The translations under genes and the position numbers were made by a program. Under the pieces are notes generated by a model that was not told the DNA's origin, ran no database searches, and saw only the letters and a program-made list of their open reading frames with translations. From contig MOWL01000067.1 in NCBI GenBank assembly GCA_002110485.1, positions 4,216,001 to 4,280,000 on the forward strand: a stretch of 64,000 nt of DNA, in the 5' to 3' direction. The stretch comes from Emergomyces orientalis (lineage: Eukaryota > Ascomycota > Eurotiomycetes > Onygenales > Ajellomycetaceae). Positions 49,301 through 59,831 of this stretch are shown piece after piece (within the stretch, counting starts at the first letter, position 1; each line of letters begins with the position of its first letter).

Positions 49301-49694
49301 CCTTGAAACTTTCCAGCCGTTGATCGACAAGTATCACGAAAGCCGAGGATATGGGCGCTCCGTAGCACACCGTCTCCGCGATGCCATCTTCTTCCACAAG
49401 GCCGAAACAGGCGATCCCTACGAACCACTGGCAGCGCTGCAGGCCCTGCATGTCTTTCTGACGTATATCGAGGGCCATTTGACGGCGCTTACGCCTGCAA
49501 GCATGGCCACGTGGGATGAGCAGTTTGTGGATGCTGTGTCGTTTGCTCAGAGCGAGATTCAAAGACAGAAGGCATGGGCGACGCAGCATATTAAAGTTAA
49601 GGGCCCCCAGACACTACTGGTGCCGAGGGTGATGATGGAGGGTCTGCATATGCCCGAGTCTAGTATGGCCGGGCAGATTCGTGGAGGGAAGTAG
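46331..49694 (+). CDS. DMSO reductase-superfamily molybdopterin oxidoreductase (nitrate reductase/formate dehydrogenase-like)
   Basis: The model is join(46331-46503, 46605-46715, 46834-47067, 47136-48880, 48964-49694), 997 aa; all introns are GT-AG and in phase. The N-terminal Fe-S motif is C54-x2-C57-x3-C61 (CVLCSNGCGLDI, restored by intron 1). The fourth cysteine expected near residue 89 is Gly in GRLGPKG. The likely Mo ligand is C180 in TRLCTASA, as in NapA/NasA. The core includes the superfamily segments DYTDCLFMVGHN, VVDPRKSETA, GKIGKPGSGVLQMNGQP, ISGTNPLVS and DVVLPAAQWAEKTG. The C-terminal MGD-binding domain (LHLTTGRNVYHFHTRTKTGRS, HVSRADAEAL, VFIPFHFG) ends at about 775. An unassigned helical region follows (776-997). 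No signal or twin-arginine peptide is seen, so it is probably cytosolic. Substrate and redox partner are unknown. Confidence 0.93.
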
Positions 49695-50462
49695 TGGTGT
49701 TTTTTTATTTTAGTTTGGATTGTATTAAAAGTACTGCTTTTCTGCTTTTTCTGTCCGCAGCTGTATGAAACGACAAAATGAGAACCGGACATGTGCAGGA
49801 TCCCTTCTTTAATAATGATATGGAATGGTGGGCGAATTCATCCCCACAGCTGATTCGGCATACGAGTGCTACAGATCGCTGGTAGACTTCTACGCCAACG
49901 ATATCTGGCTCTAATTGTACACTACAACATTTCCTTCGCTTAGAAATATAGGCCTTCTGTAGCTTGTAGACCTCACATGCTCTGAAATCCAAATTGAGAA
50001 AAGGAAAGGGGAAAACCCCAGTTCATTTAAGAAGATATGTATCACCATTCTATATCATACCTAGATATCATTGCCCATTTTCATACCTCCCCTTTTTCCA
50101 GTTATGCACCATGCACCTGGCTCCCAACACACCCCATAGCCCCCGCAAGCCAAACTAAAGTAAACTACTCGAACCCAAATAGAAGGCCATGCATACTCCA
50201 TATAACACAAATCCCTTTGTCCATCATGTATTTCCTTCTTGAACACATAGAAAATTCCCAAACAGGCCCTTCCCCACATCTGACCTACACCTCTTAGCGT
50301 AATGCGTCAGATAGTAAAGTCTTTTTGAGCGAGGGAGTTTTGGATGGAATTGTAACATCATCTCCAACATACACAAAACAGACGAATCGAACAAATCCAA
50401 GTTGTCCGATGATACCTTAATTCAGCCTTGGTTCTCCAACAGATGTATCATAGACACCTTTC
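49695..50462. other. Spacer between the oxidoreductase and the histone variant
   Basis: The two genes converge here. It is AT-rich 3' flanking sequence; the ORFs are short and without family features. No RNA gene was recognised. Confidence 0.5.
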
Positions 50463-52019
50463 CTATTCAAAACCATAGACGGGATTTCCCATCTATAAAA
50501 ATTGGTCCCAAGATTAGCTAGGGCTAATCCCGTTTTGCGGTGCAAAGTCCCCATTTTGCTAGGCGTGAAGGGGACGGAAAAGGGGGTGTAAAAGAAACAA
50601 CCAGAATAACACAAGGTTCTTGAAACATAGGGATATAACAGAATATCACTTACTCCTTGCAAGATAAACATCACCTATCAGTAAAAAAAAACAAAACCGG
50701 AGTGGAATTCGATTAGCGGTGTAGAGACAAATGGTGGCCATGCCAAGACAGGCGAAGAACAAGATATCTAGCGATGTGGATAAAATAAAAGGCATCTAAT
50801 GGCTCATTTGCTTTGCTTTGCTGTCGGAAACGGAAATGTACGAGGTACAAATGTAAAACTTACATCCTGAGTCGTAATAGTCTGGATTATAGGTTAAGGC
50901 AAATGGTTTTCGTCAGCTTCAATCTATTTCAAGCCCTTTTTTCCTTTTGCAAAATATCATCAAACGAAAGAAATGAACAGAACAGAGGGGAAAAGGAAAA
51001 ACAAAACATACCTTGCGCTGCCTTCCAGGATGCTGCGAGCCCTCCAGCAATATGGCGAGTCTTCTGATTAACTGCAAACCATTCGGAAACAAAAAAGAAA
51101 TTATCAGTTAGCCAACCATTTATAAACCCTGCGGGCCCTTTCTTTTTCCTTCCACTCCACAGAGCACGCAAACAAATACAAAAGGGGAGACAGAGACCAA
51201 ATGTAGCGCCTCGAAAGACGAGGGCAAGCTACCATAAACATACCTCTTTAAGGCGGGCGAGCATCACAGCCCGAATGGTATCATAAATGCCCTTTTGAAT
51301 GCGGATCACGCCACCGCGGCGGGCCAGGCGACTGTAAAATTAGGTAGAAAGTAGAATAGTTAGTATCTCACACCACCCTGTCTCTCTACCCGTACCTTCG
51401 AAAACAACGGGAATGATATATTTTCGAGCCTTGGTTGCGAATTTTCCTGATGCACAGCAAACCTGCCATATATGCGTGTCTTAAAAAATGAGGGGGGCAG
51501 TTGGGAATTCTCTGCGGTGGGAAATAAAGGGGAGTGAAGGCGGGCGATCGTGCAAAGGGGTTGGATAATAACTAGCAAAGAGTGGGAACCAAAGGGAGTT
51601 GGATTTTGTAAACATACCGAATCGCTGGTTTCGCTATAGTTATCAGAGAAAAAAGAGACATTATTATTAATATTAATTTTTCTAATCAAGCCTTCATATG
51701 CCATCCGGAGCCCGGAGTAGGGGGAAAAGGAAAGAGATTTGTAAGATGCACAATAATACTTACTCACGCCCATGATATTATCTCTCAGACGCTTCCTAGA
51801 AGTATGATAAAAACATAAGATTCAGTTTCTTGTCTAACTCCTCACCAATATATATATATATATGAAACGCTGCGTCGGAAAATAGAACAAGCCAGGGGCG
51901 CTTGGATGGAGGGATATTATGTGCTTCTATTGGAATAAAACCACTCACCTGAGTCGTTTTGGGACGAACTTGGCGACGTTGGGTGCGTTTACAGTCCGAT
52001 GGGAGCTGACGGTTCCATT
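50463..52019 (-). CDS. hH4v: Divergent histone H4 variant (H4v-like), many microexons; 5' end unresolved
   Basis: Minus-strand coding segments are about 51949-52019 (upstream limit unknown), 51764-51795, 51618-51633, 51244-51331, 51012-51071, 50864-50881, 50654-50674 and 50463-50492. Each has GT-AG borders and consistent phase. Joined, they read as an H4 fold: KRLRDNIMGV-TKPAI-RRLARRGGVIRI-QKGIYDTIRAV, then LIRRLAILLEG, RKTITTQD, VMFILQG and MGNPVYGFE. Canonical landmarks kept are LRDNI, KPAIRRLARRGG, the lysine of RKT(V/I)T and YGF. The acetylated Gly-Lys tail of H4 is not seen; the visible N-terminal part is APNVAKFVPKRLRK. The gene resembles the divergent fungal H4v described in Neurospora. 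No in-frame ATG lies in the open stretch up to 52205, so a further 5' exon is expected. Expression and chromatin role are unknown. Confidence 0.85.
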
Positions 52020-52827
52020 TTCTTCGCGAGTATTCCTTTTTTCCTTTTTATTTGGGAGGAGATTTTTTTTGCCTCTCTCGGCTCCGGTAAGCAAGTTTGG
52101 TGGTGTATTATGTGGATAGATTGGATGGGAGGGGTGCGAAGGTCTGTCTTGAGAGGGAGGAGAGAGGATTGTTTGCTGTTCAACGAGAAGGAGAGGCGCG
52201 AATGGTTAGATGTTGGATAAGAAGGAAGAAGAATCTTCGGAGGATAATATAGGGGAGAAGGGAATAAAGCACTGGTGGTAGTAATCTAGTGTGTTGTGCT
52301 GATGTGTTGAAAACATGGATGTATGCAATGAGTGAATGGAGAAAGGGCAAAAAGGGGTGGCTGGGAAAAAGGGATTTGGTTGGGGAATGAATGGATGGGT
52401 TGGCGAGATTGAAGTCAAAAGAAAAAGTATCGTTCATATCTCAGTGGACTTGTGATGGGAATGTGAGAGGAGTGAAGGAAAAGAGGGGAAAATTCGAATT
52501 CTAGGTGGAACAGCGGAAACGACTGTCCGGTGTTATTCCATTTCATTGTAATAATAAATATTATGGTGATGGGAGCCATTTTTCAAGGCTTCCTATCGAC
52601 GGTAAAACATAATAGGGGTCATAGGCATGTGTTAAGGTAAGTTGTTTAGGCGTTTAATGCATGAAGCGGAGGGTTTTAACAAAAGAATGATTAGAAAAAG
52701 AAAAAAAGAAAAGCAAAATAGAGAATCTTAACGCCAATTCATGGGTCAACCGTGAAAACGACAGAATTCTTCGTCTTTGTTTACATCATGAGGGGAAAAA
52801 AGAAGAGAGGGAGCCAGCCAGCCAGGT
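52020..52827. other. Region upstream of the H4 variant and downstream of SVF1
   Basis: It should hold the missing 5' exon and promoter of the H4 variant and the 3' UTR of SVF1. Minus-strand ATG-initiated frames at 52437 and 52418 are candidates for leader or first exon, but no junction could be justified. A strong pyrimidine tract before GACAG (about 52141-52170 on the minus strand) could be an acceptor. Confidence 0.4.
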
Positions 52828-54308
52828 CTAAGAAATGAAAGTTGCTTCTGAATAGAGCGTGCCCTGCTCTGTGTCCTCATTATCTCCGACACGAATTTTC
52901 AGGGAGAACTTGTCTTGAGGCGAAAACTGTAAAATGGTATTAGCATTATAACCATGGTTGAGATAAAGAGATTGGCTGGCAAACCATCCTCTCTTACATA
53001 CCTGATAAATATAGGGTTTTGTTCCCGCAACACTTCCGACGATGGATTTTATAATCCCTGGAACCTCCGCCATAACATCAACGCGATCAAGGCGTTGGCC
53101 CAGAGAACCCTCCAAAACAGCTTCGACGGCTTTATCGTCCTTCGATTTCCCATCCCAAGTAAACTTGATCGACTTGGGTTCAGGCCAGTCGTTGTAGGTA
53201 TCTTCTGCGAATTCAAGATGGGCTGCGGGTTTGACTGGGCCTGCAATGACGATCTCACCGTCCTTCGCAATGCCACCAACACTTACAACGGTGGAGCCGT
53301 ATGAGGGAGGCGTGGTGTATTCCATGAACACTGCAGAGTATGTTGGGGATTGGAAGGCTCCAAAATTCCACCGTGCAGCTAGAAGGAGTATTAATTTTCT
53401 CACTGTATATAAAACCCCATCGACCACGCTTACAAAAGACAAAAGAGACATACCAAGATGATGAGGCTTCATGCCCTGGAGGGCATGAATGAACAGCCCA
53501 CGGCCCTTCAAGTCAATTTCCCTCTCGGGCGTAACAATTGTACCCTCGACTTGGCATCGTGGCCAAAACACATGACGCATGCTCCCCCACGGATTTTCCG
53601 GATCGGTACCAAAGTTCGAGGTGCCATTTCGTCCAACCGCGAAACCCGGGGCGGTGCGTTTCAGACTGACGTTGACGAGGCTTTCTTCGTTCATGGCAGA
53701 TTTGATTGTGTAGGTGTCACCCTCAGCATTGAGCGTCAGAGCGATGTTGTCTCCCCCAAAGGAGAGCATGTCTTCATCGAACATGTAGTTCTGAACGGAG
53801 TCGGAGCACCATTTATGCGGTGATTTGCCGTCCGTGGCGTAGATCTTGGAGTTGAAATGGCAGGTCGTGTGGATTCCGCTGTAATCATGTAAAACATACA
53901 CATATTTATAATGACTTAGTAATCTGTTTCCCAAGCGGAATGCAAAGACAGTTTAAAATTATAAAAAAGCTTCGGCATCTCTCTCGAAATTTGCTCACGC
54001 GACATTGCTATAGATAACTTGGAGCATAGCCAGCTCCCCATTGTCTGAGAAGAGATAGAAAGTCTGAGTCTCGACACAAGTAGATTGCATCGCCCTCCAT
54101 CGCAAATCATCCTTCGTTAATTCCCGGTATGGGCTTGTCAGCGCCTGTGCCTGTGCTGTCACTGACTGGATGGCCTCGGGGCCATATATGGGCTCCTGTG
54201 TCCCCGCAACATTGGCCAATCTAAATAATACAAAGTAAGTAATAGGATCAACGCGGGTACAACCACTAGAACTCAAAGCTGCACCTACGTCTGCTTAAAC
54301 CAGTTCAT
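52828..54308 (-). CDS. SVF1: Survival factor 1 (Svf1-family) protein
   Basis: Svf1 proteins are lipocalin-like proteins tied to oxidative-stress survival and ceramide handling in yeast. Minus-strand segments are 54289-54308, 53999-54220, 53454-53878, 53002-53378 and 52828-52926, 380 aa, the usual length. Exon 1 is only 20 bases (MNWFKQ). Junctions restore TLANVAGTQEPIYGPEAI, YSNVAGIHTTCHFNSKI and KPHHLAARWNFGAFQSPTYSAVFMEYTTPPSYGSTVVS, the last being the family's best conserved block. The N-terminal hydrophobic helix suits membrane association. Donors are GTAGGT, GTGAGC and GTATGT (two). It is divergent from the uL11m gene. Confidence 0.95.
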
Positions 54309-54923
54309 AATGCGGGATAAATAGAGCTGAGCTATGAGAAAGAAATAAGGGATATATTGGGAGGGGAGTGAGGAGGAGGGAAGAGTTGTTGTTGGAAGCA
54401 AGAGCAGAATATCAACTGGTGATGGAATTCCAGCCGGAGAAACTAGAGCCCCGGGGACTATGCCATATGCGGTAAGACAAGAGCATCCCCGGGGCCGACG
54501 TGGCAAAGGGCAGCTGGCAGTGTGCTAGGGCCAGCGAGTGTCGGAAGAAGCGGCAAGGAGATGGTGAAGTTGTATAGAGTATCAAGCAGAATCCAGCCTC
54601 TTATGCTTATAGTAAGTCAAATCTATAACCAAGGGCATAAAAGCAGGGATAGCTTCAATTGTCTTAGTCAGTCAGCATTTCGCGGCTAGTTGTTGGCGCG
54701 AGGTCTATTAAGCGGGCGCTAAATTGGCTCATCCCTGTTAGTGTATCTGCAGCCGCCAAAATTCTGCTGGAGAGAGGAAAAAGTGACATCAAACAACAGA
54801 AACAATCAGCAGCAGTCCATACAAGCTACCCGCCTGCTGCCCTCCTGTTCCCAATTGTGAGAAACTCCCTCCCGTCGAGAAAACAAGTAGAAGGAGGTGG
54901 TTGTCTTCACATTCATTTTCACA
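54309..54923. promoter_or_regulatory. Divergent promoter between SVF1 and uL11m
   Basis: About 615 bases between divergent start codons, moderately GC-rich compared with other spacers, with no gene. No specific site could be named. Confidence 0.5.
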
Positions 54924-55446
54924 ATGGCACAGAAAGCCGCCGCAAAGGAGCTGGTCGTCAAGCTCATCGTGGGAGCGGGACAGGCCAGCCCGAGCCCCCC
55001 CGTTGGCCCCGCGCTTGGAAGTAAAGGTGTGAAGAGTATGGATTTCTGCAAGGTATGTTGCAATTATACAGAAAATTGATTGCTGTTGCCGTTGCCGACT
55101 GTGTTAATAACAGGAATTCAACGCCCGCACCGCCCACATTGAGACCGGAACCCCAATCCCCGCCCTCGTCACCGTCCGTCCCGATCGATCATTCACCTTC
55201 GACCTGCGAACCCCAACCACATCCTGGCTATTGCTCAAAGCCGCAGACGTTGAGATACGCAAAGGCAGGCTTCGGGGCACGGAAAGCCCGGGCAAGGAAT
55301 TTATCGGCAAGGTGTCGCTGAAACATGTGTATGAGATTGCGAAGATCAAGCAGTCGGAGACCCGGTTGTCTGGGTCCAGTTTGCAATCGCTGTGCAAGAG
55401 CGTTGTCGCACAGGCGAAGACGATTGGCATTGAGGTTGTCCCTTGA
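54924..55446 (+). CDS. mrpl11: Mitochondrial large-subunit ribosomal protein uL11m
   Basis: It is an L11-family protein of the GTPase-associated centre. The model is join(54924-55052, 55114-55446), 153 aa. Exon 1 carries the hallmark VKLIVGAGQASPSPPVGPALG, then KGVKSMDFCK. The intron (donor GTATGT, acceptor AACAG) leads into EFNARTAHIETGTPIPALVTV, DRSFTFDLRTPTTSWLLLKAA and VYEIAKIKQSE. These cover both L11 domains. The last residues (AKTIGIEVVP) are a normal family ending. The start context CACAATGG is good. Confidence 0.96.
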
Positions 55447-56996
55447 ACTTTCGAGCATTTTGTTGTCGAGCATATCTGTGGGGAATTTCACACTTTTGAT
55501 ATCTTTCATTTCTTTGGTTGTTTTTTATCTCCCCTTTCCCCCCTTTTTCTCGGAGAGAGGAGTTCAATTGCGACGGCGTTTTTTCTTTCTCTTTTTTGGG
55601 AAGATGGCATTTTTGTTATATTTATTATTGGGGTCATACCAAGGGGAAGGGAGGTGCAGCATATTTTGTCTTGAACAAACTTTGCTACCTACTACCTAGG
55701 TACTGCAGAGCAGACCCTATGTATAACGTGTGTATTATATATGAGCATCCAGGCAACCCAATTTCTCAGGAACGCACTATGTTTCTGATATCGCATCCTA
55801 ACTAGTAGGCAAGACATCTGAGTTCCTTGAGACACAATATTTTCTTATTTTAGTGTAAGGGCCATTTTTGGGTATGGAGACGGGCGCAACTCGAATAACT
55901 ATAAAAATGCGAATGTACAGTACATGTACTCCGTACCTAGGTTACTTTTTTCAATCAGAACTGCCCAGGGTGACACGGAGAATTATTCAAACACGCGAAC
56001 TCCTTCGGGGCATTATTGGTAACACCCGACAGATACCCCGGTAAGCTCTGCGGGGCCTCTACGCAGCGAATGTTCTCTCTTGCATCATCAACTGTGCTTC
56101 CAAAATGGGCCGGCATCGCCTTGCCGATGTACAGTAAGTATGACAGTGTCAAGTACGGTACCTGCATAGATAGTTAAAGAAAACAACATCGATAATTTAG
56201 GCATTATCTTATATCTATTTGCTGCTGATTCTTTTGCTGTTCAATTCCTTCTTCAATCTTCTTGTTTAATTTCTAACTTTTAGGCACACTTTGCTTGTAG
56301 AATATAGTTACAATGATAGTAAAAATTAACTTTCCGTTGCAAAAATATTTTTTCCATTGCCTCCTTATCTATGAGTTTAATATCTCCCTCTCGCGGCCTC
56401 CACAGTCCATGGCAACAGTCCTTGTTCTAGTTTCCGAAGCCGTGGCGTTCCGGAATCTCAGATCTCCGCCCATTATTCTGCTCGAGAGCGTCAGACTGCT
56501 GAGACTGGCTCCAGACCCGTTGTTAGGGTGGTGGTGTCTTGTGGCTAGCCTGTAGAGTGGGATAGTGTCCAGCTTAGTGACAATTCTGACTCTTCGTCTA
56601 TCCGCCTCTTCCATCCCCACGTCCCCCCATCCAGGGCCATCACATCAACTATCAAACAAATCAAGCCACAACCACGAGTCTGCGAAAAATCTTCGGTACC
56701 TGGCGTGGTGCTCATCCTCTCCCATTGCCCGCATATACTAACTCTTGTTGGCTGTATTTGTTTTGAAATCTAATTTGCCTGCAAAAGTGCCAATTTCCCC
56801 AATATTCAGCCACTTCCGTCGCCCGCCCCTCGTTGCCTCTTATCTTCTTCACAGCAAAATCCGTTCTCCACCCACCAACTCCCCAACTCCCGGTTGCCCG
56901 CCATCATCAATTCTCCCAATAGCAACAGTCGAGGGGTGATGTGTCTCGAAGGATCCTGTTCTTTTGCCTCCACGCTCTCTTCCACTCTTGACGACC
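55447..56996. other. 1.5 kb spacer before the HAL4/SAT4-type kinase
   Basis: No well-supported gene. A minus-strand ORF at 55955-56167 (70 codons, three Cys in its last half, GC-richer than its surroundings) is the only protein-like stretch and is unassigned. The sequence GTACAGTACATGTACTCCGTAC near 55916-55937 is a partly palindromic run of GTAC units. The last 300 bases are pyrimidine-rich kinase leader. Confidence 0.4.
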
Positions 56997-59831
56997 ATGG
57001 CTTCCGGGTCCTCCCAGCACGAAGGTACGGTAACAAGAACACCCCGCGCTGATGGCCCCTTCCCGGGGCCCCCTCTGCGGTAGCCCCGCGCATACACACA
57101 TATACGTTCGTATATAGATATAGATATATTTGCTAACTTGAGCTTCAACTTACAGACTCTCTGCCTACGACTAACGACAATCAACAACCTCATCATCAAC
57201 ATCATCATCAACAGCCAATTTACTCTGCCATGGCGACAAACCCAGATTCCCGGCCATCATCGCAGCATGGACAGCAGGCCGTTCGTTTTGCCTCCGTAAA
57301 CCAGGAAATTGAACCTACCCTTTCCATTCACGAAAGCAACGAACCGTCTAATACTACTAAGGCCCCGACAAAAGATGAGATACAATCCCTTTCAATACAG
57401 CTGCAAAAATCCAGGCTGCAGGAGGCCCGGTTACAAAATTTCTCCTTCGATCCGGTTTCCCTTCCTGCTTCAAGAGTATGTGTTGTCTGAATTATAGAAT
57501 TCCCTATTCGTTCGCCCCCTTGCTTCTGGCGTTTTCCATTCTCATCTAGAAGAATTGTTGGCTGGCCTCTTTGTCCTGTTTCCACACTCCGCAGGTTCCG
57601 CTTGTTAACAAAAACGTGTTTCAGGTTCCCTCAAAAGAATCCGGTAGTATTAGAAGCTTTCGGGATCCTAATAGATCTATCCCGACATCCCCTACTATAT
57701 CAGGGGCTCAGTCACCGTTACTCACCCCTATCGCCTCTGGAAGCCGTGAGGGAAAGCGGGGAGACCAAGCTGATTATAGAGATGGGATCGGAACTTCGGA
57801 ACAGTCCGAGTTTACTCCACAGACATCTCTATCCAATGAGGCATCGGGAAAAGGATACGATTCTGCTGGGGCTGGATCCCGTCCTTCTACCTCTTCTGAA
57901 CCTTCCTCGACTAGGTATCCAGACGCTACCGCCACGCATGGTGCTAGACAACCGCGCGCCCGCAAACCAAAATTTTACCTAGCCCAGTCTTCTGAAGGTG
58001 ACTCCCGCGAACCAAGCCCGCCCCCAACCCAGAAACATGAACCGGGATGGAGCACACCAGCCTCGGGGGCTACTACCCCTGGTGGAGATCATAATGACCC
58101 TTATTCTCGAACCCGGAGACCACCCCAACCTAAAAGCCTTGCGCAGATCGACCCACGGTTTGTTTTTGCTAGTGTAGATGCCAAACGTCGGGCGAACCAG
58201 TCACGGTCTCCTGCGCGCATTCCTCGATCAGCCAGTGGGAGCGATCTAAAAGCCTATGAGAAACGAAGCAGCTTCTTCACTGGAAAAAAAGATAGTCGCC
58301 TCAGCGATTCTGGAGGGCCTCACGAAGGTAAAAGCCAGGGATCCATGTCGGAACTGAAGCGCTTTTTCCGGATGGGCCATAAACACAAACGTAGCGGTTC
58401 ACCTGCTTCCTCCTTTTCGAGGAAAGATTCCGCAAAATCTACAAAACATCCTCAGTTCCAGCCGGCTCATGTGCCTGTACCTTTTGCCGATGACCATGGT
58501 CTCCAGTCCAAATATGGCAAGTTAGGCAGAGTTTTGGGCTCAGGCGCGGGTGGTTCAGTTCGGTTGCTGAAGCGTAATTCAGATGGTGTCACGTTTGCTG
58601 TCAAACAATTCCGAGATCGACATTCATGGGAGACTGAAAAAGATTATTCGAAAAAAGTAACGGCGGAGTTCTGTATCGGATCAACATTGCACCATGGCAA
58701 TATAATCGAGACCATGGATATCATCAATGAAGGCGGACGGTGGTATGAAGTCATGGAATTCGCCCCATACGATCTTTTCGCGATTGTCATGACGGGAAGA
58801 ATGTCGAGAGAAGAGATTGCCTGCTGTTTTTTACAGATTGTCAACGGCGTTGCTTACCTGCATGGGATGGGCCTGGCGCATCGAGACTTGAAATTGGACA
58901 ATGTTGTTGTCAGCGATCAGGGGATTATGAAATTGATTGATTTTGGAAGTGCTGTAGTTTTCAGATACCCTTTTGAAAACGACATTGTGCTCGCAAGCGG
59001 TTTGTCTCCCAATGGATTGTATACGCTTCCCCCTTTTCTTTTATCCTCGCTAACAATGCAAAAAATTTAGGAGTTGTCGGTTCTGATCCGTACTTGGCGC
59101 CTGAAGTTTACGATGAGAAACGCTACGATCCCCGCCCAACCGATATCTGGTCTTTAGCAATAATTTTCTGTTGCATGTCCCTTCGTCGATTTCCATGGAA
59201 ACAACCACGCATGACCGACAATTCCTTCAAGCTGTTTGCTTCGCCCCCTACCTATCCTGGTACGGAATCCGAATCAAGGGGACTTCTAAAAGCTCGCCCA
59301 AGCTCAACACCTGATCTCCAAAGTGTTGTTGATGCAGCCAAAAGACAACCCCCGCGTGACAGTGAGAGAAAAGATGGTCCTCGTTCCTCGAGCCACCATC
59401 GCCATCACTCTCGGTCGGGGTCGGGGTCGCAGCCTCAACCATCCCCTAATGTCACAAACAGTGGTGACCCGAGTACTAAAAATGATGAAAGCCAACCGAA
59501 AAATGGAACAGCTTCAACACAGCCATCTTCCCAGGGAGGACAGGCAGGACAGCAAGGCCAGCGCCAAGAGGTTATAAAGGGGCCTTGGCGCCTTCTACGT
59601 ATTTTGCCCAGGGAGACACGTCCCTTGATCGCCCACATGCTCAAGATCAACCCTCGAGAGCGAGCAACGTTACGAGATGTGCTGGCAGACGAGTGGGTTC
59701 GAAGCTGTCAGGTTTGCTTTCAGAAAGAATGCGGCGCTGTGGTTCGTGCGACTAACCATACCCACGTCTTGGAACCACCGTCATCAACTCCACCTCCGGT
59801 TACCAACAACACCAAAAAGGACAAAACCTAA
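56997..59831 (+). CDS. SAT4: HAL4/SAT4-type serine/threonine protein kinase
   Basis: It belongs to the fungal HAL/NPR kinase group that regulates potassium and nutrient transporters at the plasma membrane. The model is join(56997-57024, 57156-57475, 57595-58999, 59071-59831), 837 aa. The first 420 residues are low-complexity and Ser/Pro-rich, with a His/Gln run near residue 20. The kinase domain (about 422-790) shows GSGAGGSV (P-loop), AVKQF, HRDLKLDN (catalytic loop), IDFGSA and SDPYLAPEV, the last rebuilt by intron 3. A Gly/Ser/Gln-rich insert of about 110 residues splits the C-lobe before GPWRLLRILPRETRPLIAHM, which is common in this group. The start uses GACCATGG at 56997; the ATG at 57230 is in frame but internal. 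HRK1-like kinases are the main alternative. Confidence 0.88.

Noticed and set aside
42888..49694. Bacterial contamination or misassembly as the source of the molybdenum genes
   Set aside because: The oxidoreductase is interrupted by four introns with fungal splice signals, the base composition is like its neighbours, and canonical fungal genes flank it without a break.
51989..52183. Minus-strand ORF starting upstream and including MEPSAPIGL as the H4 variant N-terminus
   Set aside because: It is in a different frame from the exon that joins the H4 core and stops before it; no intron fits between.
57230..57490. Kinase start at the ATG at 57230
   Set aside because: The frame continues upstream in phase to a better-placed ATG at 56997 through a clean intron (GTACGG...TTACAG).
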